Assembly (NCBI GenBank): GCA_963836265.1
Contig: CAWIIO010000008.1
Span: 252,733 to 316,732, forward strand
Source of the DNA: CAIWHR01 sp963836265
GTDB lineage: Bacteria > Pseudomonadota > Gammaproteobacteria > Burkholderiales > Casimicrobiaceae
Reading direction: 5' to 3'
Length of the DNA stretch: 64,000 nt
Below the pieces are notes generated by a model that ran no database searches, had not been told where the DNA came from, and saw only the letters and a program-made list of their open reading frames with translations. The position numbers and the translations under genes are program-made. Below are positions 54,843-63,306 of the stretch, in pieces (positions within the stretch are counted from its first letter, which is position 1; the number at the start of each line of letters is the position of its first letter).

Positions 54843-57554
54843 TCAGGCGACGAAAGCCACCTGGGACTCGGGGGTGCGCGTATCCATGTTGCGGCCGCGA
54901 TTCAGATGGTCGTCGATCTCGGCGGCGGCGCCGATCATGCGGCCGTAAAGGAAGACGGTGAAGGCTGCCGTCTCGAGGTCGCGCTCGGTCAGCTCGCCCG
55001 CCGTGTAGTCGGTCCACAGCAGCGCCAGCAGCAGGGCTGCAATCACGGCGTCGATGTTCACGCAGAACACGTAGGGTGTCGCGCCCACGTCGTACAGCGC
55101 CTGCGCCAGCTCGCGATAGAACGCGTGGAACACGTTGTACTGCCCGCGCCCAGCCATGAAGGCCGCGATGAAGCGCTCGCGCGGATCGTGGTTGACCGGC
55201 TTGCCCTTGAACACCGGGTGGTGCACGCCCGGCAACGCGCGAAGCTCCTGCCCCGCTTCCTTGGCGGCACTCTTCTCGATCTTATAGGACTGCGCAAAGG
55301 CCGTGGCCATCGCCTTGAGGTCGAGTCCATGCCCCGGATCGGTCGGATCCTTGAGGGCGTGGCCCTTGAACTGCCGAAGCAGGAAAGCCATGCCTTCAAA
55401 GCCGTTGCCACCGTGGCTATAGCCGGTGTGCGTGAGGAAGCCGACCATCGCCTTGTTGATCTGCACCCGCGCCGGGGTCTGCGGGCCGTCGGCGGAGACC
55501 GCGCCCTTGGCGCCTTGCGCGGAAATCGAGCCCGGTCCGTTTGAAATCAGCAGGCCGATCAGGATCTGCAAGGGCAGCGCCTGTTCCGTGCTCGGCTTCT
55601 TGCCCGTCATCGCCAGGTAGCACAGGTCGGCCATGGTCCACGAGCCGTAGCGTTCGGCCTGCGAGATGCCGGCGAGCATGCCCCACTGGTGGCGTTCGGC
55701 GGGGATCGTGGCGCCGACCATCACGCCGTACAGGCGCAGGTACCAGGGCAGGGTCTCCGCCGTCAGCCGGCTGATGCGCTTGCGCATCAGCGGGCCCCAG
55801 GCGATCGTCGTGGCGATGGCGGCGAGAATGGCGTCGCGCGAAAGCCGGAGGTCCATGCGCAGCAGGAAGTCCAGGAACACCGATTTCGCGCCGCGCGCCT
55901 TCACCGCCTTCAGTATCGCGTCGGGGTGCGTGTCGCCGGCCTCGTCCTCGCGCTGCATGAACAGCGCACGCGTTGCGTCGTCGATCCGGATCCCCGAGTG
56001 GTCGAACTCGACGTGGTGCCCTTCCTGCAGGCCCGAGCCGGCGAACGCGTCGATCAGTGCCCGCGTGCAGGCCAGCGCGCGCTCGACGCGCTTGGGGCCG
56101 ACGATCGCCGCCGCGGCGGCCATCACCGTGTTCGGCGAATTGCCGGCTTTGCGCGCGGCATCGACAGCGACCAGGATCGGGTCGCCGACCAGGTTGACCT
56201 CGGCCGCCACGGCGATGTCGAGCATCGCTCGGTCGTTCGGACCGGCCGCCTCATGCACCAGCGGCAGCGCGAAGTTGGCCTGCAGCGGCTGTAGCGCGAG
56301 TTCGAGCACCGCGTGACCGTGCACCGACGTGACCTGAGTCTTCGGGTCCATCTGCGAAGCGCCCGAGCGGTCCTTCATGTTCTGGCGCGCGATCACGGCG
56401 CCGACCTGCGCGGCGAGCCCAGCGAGTTGTCCCGCATAAGGCTCGAGCGCCATCACCGGCTTCAGCGCCAGCGATGGGGGCAGCTCGATGCCCTGGTCGT
56501 TGGCCATCCACGGCTTGAGAATCAGGCTGCCGCGCGGCGGGAAGTCGGGCCTGGCGCCGCTCGCGGCCATCATCGCGGTCAGCGCTGCCGGAATATGCGC
56601 GATGTTCGTGACCACCGCGCCCTTCTTCGACACCACCGGGTTCTCGGGCGTGTAGATTCCCTCGACGCCGAAGGCCTGAATGAACCAGCGCTCCTTGTCC
56701 TGCGCGCTGTCGCCGCTGCCGGCCATCGCGCCGGCATGGCCGACAGCGCGCGTGAGCTTGCTCTTCCAGCGGCCGACCACGCAGGCCACCACCGGCTTGC
56801 CGAAGTCGACATCCCTCTCGTAGTAGCCGCCGGGCTCGGAATACAGCACCGCAGCGCGCGAGCGGCCGTCGTTGCGCAGCGCGTGCGCGAAGTCGCGCGC
56901 GGCGTAGTGGATGTAGACGTCCTTGCCCGACGAGACCAATGTCGTCGTGCCCCAGCCCTCGGTCGCCAGGTATTGGGCGATCGTCGTCGTGAAGCCGCCC
57001 GAATTGGAGAAGATCGCCACCGTGCCCTGAATCAGGGTCTCGTCCGGGTGATCGCCGCCGAGCGCGCCGCCGATGCGCACGCGGCTCCACGAGTCGGCCA
57101 CGCCCAGGCAGTTGCCGCCGATGATGTCGACGCCTGCGCCCTGGGCCATGGCGCGGATCTCGCGCGCGTCGTGGACCGCGATCTTCTCGGTCACGATGAC
57201 GATCTTCCTCAATCGCGGATTGACGCGGATCAGCTCGGCCACGCCGTCGCGCACGCCCGACGGCGGCAGGTAGACGACGCCGGTGTTGAACGCGTGGCCG
57301 GCGTTCATCCCTTCGCGCACGTTGTTGAACACCGGGATGTCGCCGGCTGCGGTCTTCAGCACCTGGCCGCCGCGCCCCGGCGAGGTGCCGAAGACGACGT
57401 TGCCTCCGGAGAAGACGTGGCTCGTGGGCGTGACCTGGCGCGATTCGCCGCCCAGAATGTTGAGCACGCAGACGCGGTCGCCACGGCTCGCAAGGTCGGA
57501 CAGCGAATCGACGCCGAGGTAGTAGGGAAAGCCGGGCAGGCCCTGGGCATGCAT
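54843..57554 (-). CDS. ATP-citrate-lyase-like fusion: CoA-ligase alpha domain plus citryl-CoA-lyase-like domain
   Basis: A 903-residue protein. Residues 1-340 form a succinyl-CoA-synthetase-alpha-type CoA-binding half: GGNCLGVADSW, FSNSGGFTTTIAQYL, and the phosphohistidine motif GHAGAMAGSG at 272-281. Residues 640-890 form a citrate-synthase/citryl-CoA-lyase fold: THTGYSHGGNGFEGM (709-723), PGVHHPVFKGKPVN (775-788) and CVNIDAVIAALLLALLW. About 300 residues between these (340-640) are helical and less clear. ATP-citrate lyase has the same two outer parts but is shorter. With the partner beta subunit 12 bases upstream it probably activates a tricarboxylate with CoA and cleaves it. Intact. Confidence 0.8.
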   Translation of the reverse strand: MHAQGLPGFPYYLGVDSLSDLASRGDRVCVLNILGGESRQVTPTSHVFSGGNVVFGTSPGRGGQVLKTAAGDIPVFNNVREGMNAGHAFNTGVVYLPPSGVRDGVAELIRVNPRLRKIVIVTEKIAVHDAREIRAMAQGAGVDIIGGNCLGVADSWSRVRIGGALGGDHPDETLIQGTVAIFSNSGGFTTTIAQYLATEGWGTTTLVSSGKDVYIHYAARDFAHALRNDGRSRAAVLYSEPGGYYERDVDFGKPVVACVVGRWKSKLTRAVGHAGAMAGSGDSAQDKERWFIQAFGVEGIYTPENPVVSKKGAVVTNIAHIPAALTAMMAASGARPDFPPRGSLILKPWMANDQGIELPPSLALKPVMALEPYAGQLAGLAAQVGAVIARQNMKDRSGASQMDPKTQVTSVHGHAVLELALQPLQANFALPLVHEAAGPNDRAMLDIAVAAEVNLVGDPILVAVDAARKAGNSPNTVMAAAAAIVGPKRVERALACTRALIDAFAGSGLQEGHHVEFDHSGIRIDDATRALFMQREDEAGDTHPDAILKAVKARGAKSVFLDFLLRMDLRLSRDAILAAIATTIAWGPLMRKRISRLTAETLPWYLRLYGVMVGATIPAERHQWGMLAGISQAERYGSWTMADLCYLAMTGKKPSTEQALPLQILIGLLISNGPGSISAQGAKGAVSADGPQTPARVQINKAMVGFLTHTGYSHGGNGFEGMAFLLRQFKGHALKDPTDPGHGLDLKAMATAFAQSYKIEKSAAKEAGQELRALPGVHHPVFKGKPVNHDPRERFIAAFMAGRGQYNVFHAFYRELAQALYDVGATPYVFCVNIDAVIAALLLALLWTDYTAGELTERDLETAAFTVFLYGRMIGAAAEIDDHLNRGRNMDTRTPESQVAFVA

Positions 57555-57566
57555 CGTGCTGTCTCC

Positions 57567-58848
57567 TCAGGTGCTTGTCTGCAGGCCGAGCCGGCGCGCG
57601 ATGGCTTCGCGGCCGCCGGCCTTCATCCAGTCGTCGATCTTCTTCGCATAGTTCACGACCTCGGAGATCGCGCTGTCGAAGCCGAAGAAGCGATAGGGCA
57701 GGCCGAGCGCGTCGCAGGTATCGGCGAGCGCGCCGAAGCCACGGATCAGGTTCGGACCGCCGCGGCCGACGACCACATACAGCGGCGTCGCGCCCTGGGT
57801 CGAGAAGTGCTCGCGCAGCGCGTCGCCCATCGCGCGCAGCGTCTCGTGGATGTCGGTGTTGTTCGACTTGCCGCCGATGATGAATAGCACGTTGGACTGC
57901 TTGAGGAAGTGGCGGTAGCAGATGCGCGCCACCTCCTTCATTTTCTCGTAGGGCGGGTTGCCGCCGAAGTCCGAGCTGATGCTGGCGGCCTCGCCCAGCA
58001 CCTCGGTGACCAGGCTGTTGGCGCCGCCGCCGAAGGTCGGCGCCAGGATCGTGCCCTGCTCGTTGATGACGAACACGTCGGACTGGCCCTGGTGCGTTCT
58101 CAGCTCGTTGACCTCCTGCTCGAACGCGCCGACGTCGGCGGCGAACAGGTGCTCCGGCAGCCCGAGCCGCGCCACGCGCGGATCGTCGCGGTCGAAGCCG
58201 CACTTGAAGTCGCACGCGACCGGCATCAGCCGGCCCCTTGCCGTCGGGACGCATGCGAATCGGGTTCAGCTCGAGCGTGGTCATGCCGTAGTGATGCAGC
58301 AGTTCCCACAGCTTGGGCAGCTGCTGCACCAGCGGCGAGACAATCTCGCGCGGTGCGCCGATGTCGGCCAGCGCGTTGGCGACGACGAAGGCCTTGAGGC
58401 CGGTGAGCGCGTCGAAGGGAATGGTGACGATCTCGGACTTGTCGAGCTCCTCGATGTCGACGCCGCCGCGGTGCGTAATGGTGATCGTCGGCGCGCGATA
58501 GCGGGTGTCGTCGGTGATCGAGAAGTAGACCTCGTGCTCGGCGGGCACGCCGCCCTCGAAGGTCACGCCGTTGGCTTTGGCGCGGACGTTGCCGTGGCGA
58601 TGCTCGGCGAAGTAGAGGCGCTCCTTCTCGGCTAGCGCCCCGCGCAGATCGGCAGCGCGGCCGATCAGGCCCGATTTGCCCTTCTTGCCGACGCCGCCCT
58701 TGAACAGCGGCTTGATGAAGACCTGGCCGTGGCGCTTGATCAGATCCCGGATCTGGTCTTCCGATGCATCGGGGCCAAGCACCTCGGCGGTCGGAAAGTC
58801 GACGTGCTTGAGCAGGGGCGCACCATGCAGCAGGCCGGTCAGTTGCAT
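57567..58848 (-). CDS. ATP-grasp CoA-ligase beta subunit (AclA/SucC-like), one frame break
   Basis: About 427 residues after repair. The first part (VFIKPLFKGGVGKKGKSGLIG, TTLELNPIRMRPDGKG) is the ATP-grasp domain of a succinyl-CoA-synthetase-beta or AclA-type protein; the second (VFVINEQGTILAPTFGGGANSL, FIIGGKSNNTDIHETLRAMG) is the CoA-ligase flavodoxin-like domain. A run of four C at 58234-58237 breaks the frame, and dropping one base joins them at GRLMPVACDFKCGFD. It should form the ATP-using half of a complex with the 903-residue partner. It starts 16 bases after tctA. Confidence 0.8.
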
Positions 58849-58864
58849 GGGATGGGCTCCAGGT

Positions 58865-60373
58865 TCAGGCCGCCGCGGCGGCCGGATGGCGGCGGGCGCG
58901 CAAGCGCATCAGCGGGGGCACGACGACCATCGCCACGGCGCCGATCCACAGGCCGATCGAGATCGGGCTCTCGACCAGGATGCCGAGCTCGCCGTTGGTG
59001 ATCGACAGCGCGCGGCGCAGGTTCTGCTCCATCAGGTCGCCGAGTACGAAACCGAGGATCAGCGGCGCCATCGGCAAGCCCTGCTTGCGCAGCAGGTAGC
59101 CGGCCACGCCCAGACCCGACATCAGCATCAGGTCGAAGGTGGTGGCATGCACCGAGTAGACACCAACCGCGCTGACCGCCAGGATGCCCGGCACGAGCGC
59201 CCAGTTGGGCAGCCGCAGCACCTTGGTGAACACGCCGACCATCGGGATGTTGATGAAGAGCAGCATCACGTTGGCGATGAACAGCGACGCGATCAGGCCC
59301 CAGACCAGGGTCGGGTTCTGCGTGAACAGCGCCGGGCCGGGCGTGATGTTGTAGAGCGAGAGCGCGCCCACCATCACCGCCGTCGTTCCCGAGCCGGGTA
59401 CGCCGAGCGTCAGCATCGGGACGAACGAACCCGCCGCCGACGCGTTGTTGGCCGCCTCGGGCGCCGCCACGCCGCGGATGTCGCCTTCGCCGAAGTGACC
59501 GTCGGGGCCGGCGAGGCGCTTTTCCATCGAGTAGGTCATCGCGCTGGCGATCGTCGCGCCGGCGCCGGGCAGCACGCCGACGACGAAGCCGACCACCGAC
59601 GAGCGCACCGTGCCCCACCAGGTCAGCGCCAGCTCCTTCAGGTTGAACAGCTTGCGGCCGCTGACCTGGATCAGGCCGCTGCTGCTGTGGTGCTGCTCGA
59701 GCATGAGCAGGATCTCGCTGACCGAGAACACGCCGATCACGACGACGATGAACTGGATGCCGTCGGACAGGTGCACGTCGCCGCCGGTGAAGCGGTAGAC
59801 GCCCGAGTTCGAGTCCAGCCCCACGGTCGACAGCGACAGGCCGATCACCGCGGCCAGCGCTGCCTTCACCGGCGCGTCACCCATCAGGCCGGTGATGCAG
59901 GCGAAGGCGAAGCACATCAGCGCGAAATACTCGGCCGGGCCGAAGGCCAGCGCCCAGCGCGCCAGCAGCGGCGCGAACAGCACGATGCCGGCGGTGGCGA
60001 TCACCGAGCCGATGAACGAGCTCCAGGCCGAGATCGACAGCGCGACGCCGGCCAGGCCCTTCTTGGCCATCGGGTTGCCGTCGAGCGCGGTCATGATCGC
60101 GCCGGCGTCGCCGGGCACGTTGAGCAGGATCGACGAGATGCGGCCGCCGTATTCGCAGCCCATGTAGACCGCGGCGAGCAGGATCAGCGCCGTCTCGGGC
60201 GGGAGCTTCAGCGCAAAGGCGAGCGGCATCAGGATCGCGACGCCGTTGATCGGCCCGAGGCCGGGCAGCATGCCGACGATGGTGCCGATGAAGGCGCCGA
60301 TCGCGGCCACCATCAGGTTCTCGGGTGTCAGCGCGACGGCGAAGCCGCTGAGCAGGAATTGCAGCGTGTCCAT
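58865..60373 (-). CDS. tctA: Tripartite tricarboxylate transporter, large permease TctA
   Basis: A 502-residue protein of 10-12 membrane helices. TctA marks: GTIVGMLPGLGPINGVAILMP with its glycine-rich loop, YMGCEYGGRISSILLNVPGD, and the matching second half GVLPGAGATIASAMTYSMEK with PEAANNASAAGSFVPMLTLGVPGSGTTAV. It carries out sodium-driven uptake of citrate or similar acids with TctB and TctC. Its ATG overlaps the tctB stop as TGATG. Confidence 0.95.
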   Translation of the reverse strand: MDTLQFLLSGFAVALTPENLMVAAIGAFIGTIVGMLPGLGPINGVAILMPLAFALKLPPETALILLAAVYMGCEYGGRISSILLNVPGDAGAIMTALDGNPMAKKGLAGVALSISAWSSFIGSVIATAGIVLFAPLLARWALAFGPAEYFALMCFAFACITGLMGDAPVKAALAAVIGLSLSTVGLDSNSGVYRFTGGDVHLSDGIQFIVVVIGVFSVSEILLMLEQHHSSSGLIQVSGRKLFNLKELALTWWGTVRSSVVGFVVGVLPGAGATIASAMTYSMEKRLAGPDGHFGEGDIRGVAAPEAANNASAAGSFVPMLTLGVPGSGTTAVMVGALSLYNITPGPALFTQNPTLVWGLIASLFIANVMLLFINIPMVGVFTKVLRLPNWALVPGILAVSAVGVYSVHATTFDLMLMSGLGVAGYLLRKQGLPMAPLILGFVLGDLMEQNLRRALSITNGELGILVESPISIGLWIGAVAMVVVPPLMRLRARRHPAAAAA

Positions 60374-60818
60374 CAGCGGCCTCCGAGGATGAACGAGAGC
60401 AGTCCGGTGGGCAGCACGACGTCGAGCAGCTTGTCGAACATCAGGTAGAGCACGAGCCCATCACCACGCCGCCGGCGAGCGACTGCTTCCAGCTGCCGCC
60501 GAAGGCCATGCCGACCGGCACCGCCATCACCGCCGTCGCGAGCGGAAAGCCGAGGGTCTCGAACAGCGCGGCGTAGGCGAAAACCGCCACCACGGCCAGT
60601 CCGATCGGCTTGAAGTGCTCGCGGGCGAGCCCGAAGCCTTGCGGCCCGGGCCGGGCAACCAGCCAGGCGCCGGCGAGGGCCATCAGCCCGGCCAAGAGCA
60701 GCGGGAAGGCGCGCGGGCCGACCGGCTCGTACGAGATCGGGGCAGCGTAGTCGTGTGCGGCCCAGGCCATGCCTGCGCCCGCGACCACGCACACCGCACC
60801 GAGGATGCGGTCACTCAT
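60373..60818 (-). CDS. tctB: Tripartite tricarboxylate transporter, small permease TctB, one frame break
   Basis: About 148 residues with four membrane helices, starting MSDRILGAVCVVAGAGMAWAA behind GGAGGAG. One base seems missing near 60457; the continued frame (LVLYLMFDKLLDVVLPTGLL) gives the expected last helix and stops at 60373. It sits between tctC and tctA in the order usual for this transporter class. Confidence 0.85.
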
Positions 60819-60874
60819 GCGATCTCCTCCTGGGTTGGCCGGCGGGGTCATGGCCCGCGCGCTCGTGGACCGGT

Positions 60875-61851
60875 CTACTTGCGGCGTACGTTGAGGCCGA
60901 AGTCGCCGCCAGCGTGCGGTAGTAGGCGACGCGCTGCTTGACGTAGGCGTCGAGCTCGGGGCCGGTCTTGTCGAACGGGAACAGCCCGCGCTCGGCGCGC
61001 AGCTTGTCGAAGGCCGGCGTGGCCATCATCTTGTTGAAGGTGTCGGCCCAGATCTTGTAGTCGGCGTCGCTGACCTTCGGGCCGAGGTAGAAGCCGCGGA
61101 TGATCGGCCACTCGATGTCGAAGCCCTGTTCCTTGGCGGTGGGAACGCCGGAAGCTGCCTTCCAGCCGCTTGTCGGACATCACCGCGAGGACGCGGATCT
61201 TGGCGCCGGCCTTGATCTGCTCCTCGGCCTCGGACGCGTCGCCGGAATAGACCTGCACGTGGCCGCCTTGCAGCGCGGTGATGGCCTCGCCGCCGCCTTC
61301 GAAGGCGACGAAGCGCATCGACTTCGGGTTCAACCCGGCGGCTTGGCGGTAGTGCAGCCTTCATCCAATCCTGGCTGCCGACGGTGCCGCCGGCGCCGAA
61401 GACGACCTTGCTCGGGTCGGCCTTGACCGCGGCGACCAGGTCCTTCATCGACTTGAACGGCGAGTTCTCGGCGACGATGACGGCGCCGAAGTCGCTGCCG
61501 ACGGCGGCCAGCCAGCGCACGTCGTTCTCGTTGTAGCGGCCGAACTTGCCCTGCGCCAGGTTGAGCAGCGAGCCGCCAGAGAAGGCGACGATGGTGTTGG
61601 CCTCGGCCGGGCGCTGGGCGACGATGGCGTTGTAGGCCACCGCGCCGATGCCGCCCGGCATGTAGGTGATGCGCATCGGGTCGGCGATGTACTTGCCTTC
61701 CATCAGGGCGGATTGCGCGAGCTTGCAGGTCAGGTCGAAACCGCCGCCGGGCTTGGCGGGGGCGATGCATTCGGTCTTGTCGAGCGGGCCGGCCAGCGCG
61801 GTCGCGGCGGCAGACCAGGAAAAGGGTCACGAGGGGGGCTTTGCGGTTCAT
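60875..61851 (-). CDS. tctC: Tripartite tricarboxylate transporter, periplasmic binding protein TctC, four frame breaks
   Basis: About 325 residues when joined. A signal peptide (APLVTLFLVC, then AAATALAG after a break near 61812) leads to the mature start with AKPGGGFDLTCKLAQ. Next come MRITYMPGGIGAVAYNAIV and VFGAGGTVGSQDWMK (break near 61358), RFVAFEGGGEAITALQGGHV, VMSDKRLEGSF (break near 61155), and a C-terminal part PAFDKLRAERGLFPFDKTG that ends GDFGLNVRRK after a last break near 60912. This is a Bug-type binding protein that captures a tricarboxylate. Whether it is truly broken or misread cannot be told here. Confidence 0.8.
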
Positions 61852-61930
61852 CGTTGTGTCTCCTTGGTTGGGAATCGCTCCTGGCCGTGCGATGCGGTCG
61901 AGCGATGGAGTCACTTGTTGGCGCCGACCG

Positions 61931-61976
61931 AAAATTGACCCAGTTAGCGGGGTGATGCCGATTCAAAACTGACCCG
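61931..61976. mobile_element. IS21-like terminal repeat remnant (tentative)
   Basis: AAAATTGACCCA (61931-61942) and AAAACTGACCCG (61965-61976) are near-identical direct repeats of the kind found at the ends of IS21-family elements. No istA or istB coding sequence is present. The stretch from 61852 to 62020 shows no gene. Confidence 0.4.
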
Positions 61977-62020
61977 GGTGTTCAGCCTACTCTGCTGCAT
62001 TCTTGAGCAGAGGAAGAGGA

Positions 62021-62362
62021 GTGAACCGCCCCGACTTTTCCGGAGATCCCCGCGTTTGAATCAGGCTGCGATCGGCAGCTGACTCGTTTAATGATAGTAC
62101 GACGCCTCGAGCTCCGCTGGTGGGATGTTACCGATCGGTTCCAGCAACCGACGGTGATTGAACCAGTCGACCCATTCGAACGTGGCATATTCCACCGCCT
62201 CGAGATTGCGCCACGGCCCGCCCCGGTGAATCACTTCAGTCTTGTAAAGCCCGATGATCGTCTCAGCGAGCGCGTTGTCGTACGAATCGCCGACGCTGCC
62301 TACCGATGGCTCGGCACCCACTTCAGCGAGGCGTTCGGAATAGCGGATCGACAGATACTGCC
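62021..62362 (-). mobile_element. IS3-family element, 3' remnant
   Basis: The end TGAACCGCCCCG (from 62022) looks like an IS3-group terminal repeat. Inside, 62088-62362 encodes the end of an IS3 orfB transposase (QYLSIRYSERLAEVG, SVGDSYDNALAETIIGLYKTEVI, WVDWFNHRRLLEPIGNIPPAE), including the last catalytic Glu. The first two thirds of the gene are missing, cut off where the IS30-type sequence begins. Confidence 0.75.
62088..62362 (-). pseudogene. Truncated IS3-family transposase (orfB C-terminal end)
   Basis: Only about 90 residues remain, from GQYLSIRYSERL to the stop at 62088 (ELEASYYH). The first Asp residues of the DDE site are lost. The open frame appears to reach 62417, but the part beyond 62362 is out-of-frame IS30 sequence. 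Confidence 0.75.
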
Positions 62363-62367
62363 CGGAC

Positions 62368-63190
62368 TCAACCGGTCGTCGCAACACCGCTTCGATGTGC
62401 AGAGCGTAACACTTCATTCAATGCTTCGGCTGGCGTGCGCCAACTGAGTGTCTTCCTCGGCCGCGTGTTCAATGCAAGCGCCACCGCGTGCAGATCGCAC
62501 GGGCGGTAAGTGCTGAGATCCGTTCCCTTTGGGAAGTACTGCCTCAGCAGTCCGTTGGTATTCTCGTTGGTCCCCCGCTGCCAAGGACTTTGTGGGTCGC
62601 AGAAGTACACCTTCAACCCTGTGTCGATCGCGAGCTGTGCGTGCTGACTCATCTCTGCACCCTGATCCCACGTCAATGAGCGTCGCAGCTGCGTCGGCAG
62701 CGATGCCATGGCCTGCACGATCGCATCGCGTACCGCCTCGGCGCCGTGTCCTGCAAGTGCGGGCCCGTGTTTTTCGCGTGGCTGCTGCCATGCCCTGGAA
62801 GCGGCGGCAGATGCAGCAACATCGTGAACCGCGTGGTTCGCTAGACCAACGTTCCAATAGCGGAGCTGCACAGCCCCAGGATGAGGTCACCTTCCCAGTG
62901 ACCAGGTATGGCGCGATCTTCCACGATGGCCGGACACTCGCTGATGAGGATTTCCGGCGTGATGAAGGACTTCCCTCGACCGCGCGTTCGCTCTCTAGGC
63001 ACACGCAACGCTCGTCCTGTTCGCAAGCACGCGGTGAACTCGCGTCGAAGGGCACCGCGCCCTTGGACGTACAGTGCTTGGTAGATCGCTTCGTGGCTGA
63101 CGCGCATCGAAGTATCTTGCGGAAAGTCGATCGGCAGACGGCGAGAGATCTGCTTCTCGCGGCGATACCTCTCGCTCGATTCTGGGAGCC
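62368..63190 (-). pseudogene. Truncated, frame-broken IS30-family transposase
   Basis: The part from 63150 to 62850 reads RRLPIDFPQDTSMRVSHEAIYQALYVQG and VEDRAIPGHWEGDLILG, the central IS30 region with the first Asp. The frame then breaks near 62850 and again upstream of 62750. The next frame reads LTWDQGAEMSQHAQLA (second Asp) and QRGTNENTNGLLRQYFPKG (Glu), to a stop at 62368. About 120-150 N-terminal residues are missing. It abuts an IS3 remnant on the left and a higA-like fragment on the right. Confidence 0.8.
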
Positions 63191-63192
63191 GC

Positions 63193-63294
63193 TTAGCGTT
63201 CCGCGGTGCGCAGATCGTATGCGGCCTGAAGGTTGAGCCAGAATTCCGGCCAGTTACCGACAGCATGCTCGAGACCCGCTGAAATTCGCTGAGC
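63193..63294 (-). pseudogene. C-terminal fragment of a HigA/VapI-type antitoxin
   Basis: A short frame ending at TAA (63195-63193) reads GLEHAVGNWPEFWLNLQ and then AAYDLRTAER, the characteristic end of HigA-family antitoxins. Only about 30 residues are left; the helix-turn-helix and any toxin partner are absent. It lies between the IS30 remnant and the RND gene. Confidence 0.55.
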
Positions 63295-63306
63295 CGATTC
63301 TTTCTG

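Noticed and set aside
62363..62417. Extension of the IS3 transposase frame to an ATG at 62417
   Set aside because: The extra codons come from the end of the IS30 gene read in another frame.
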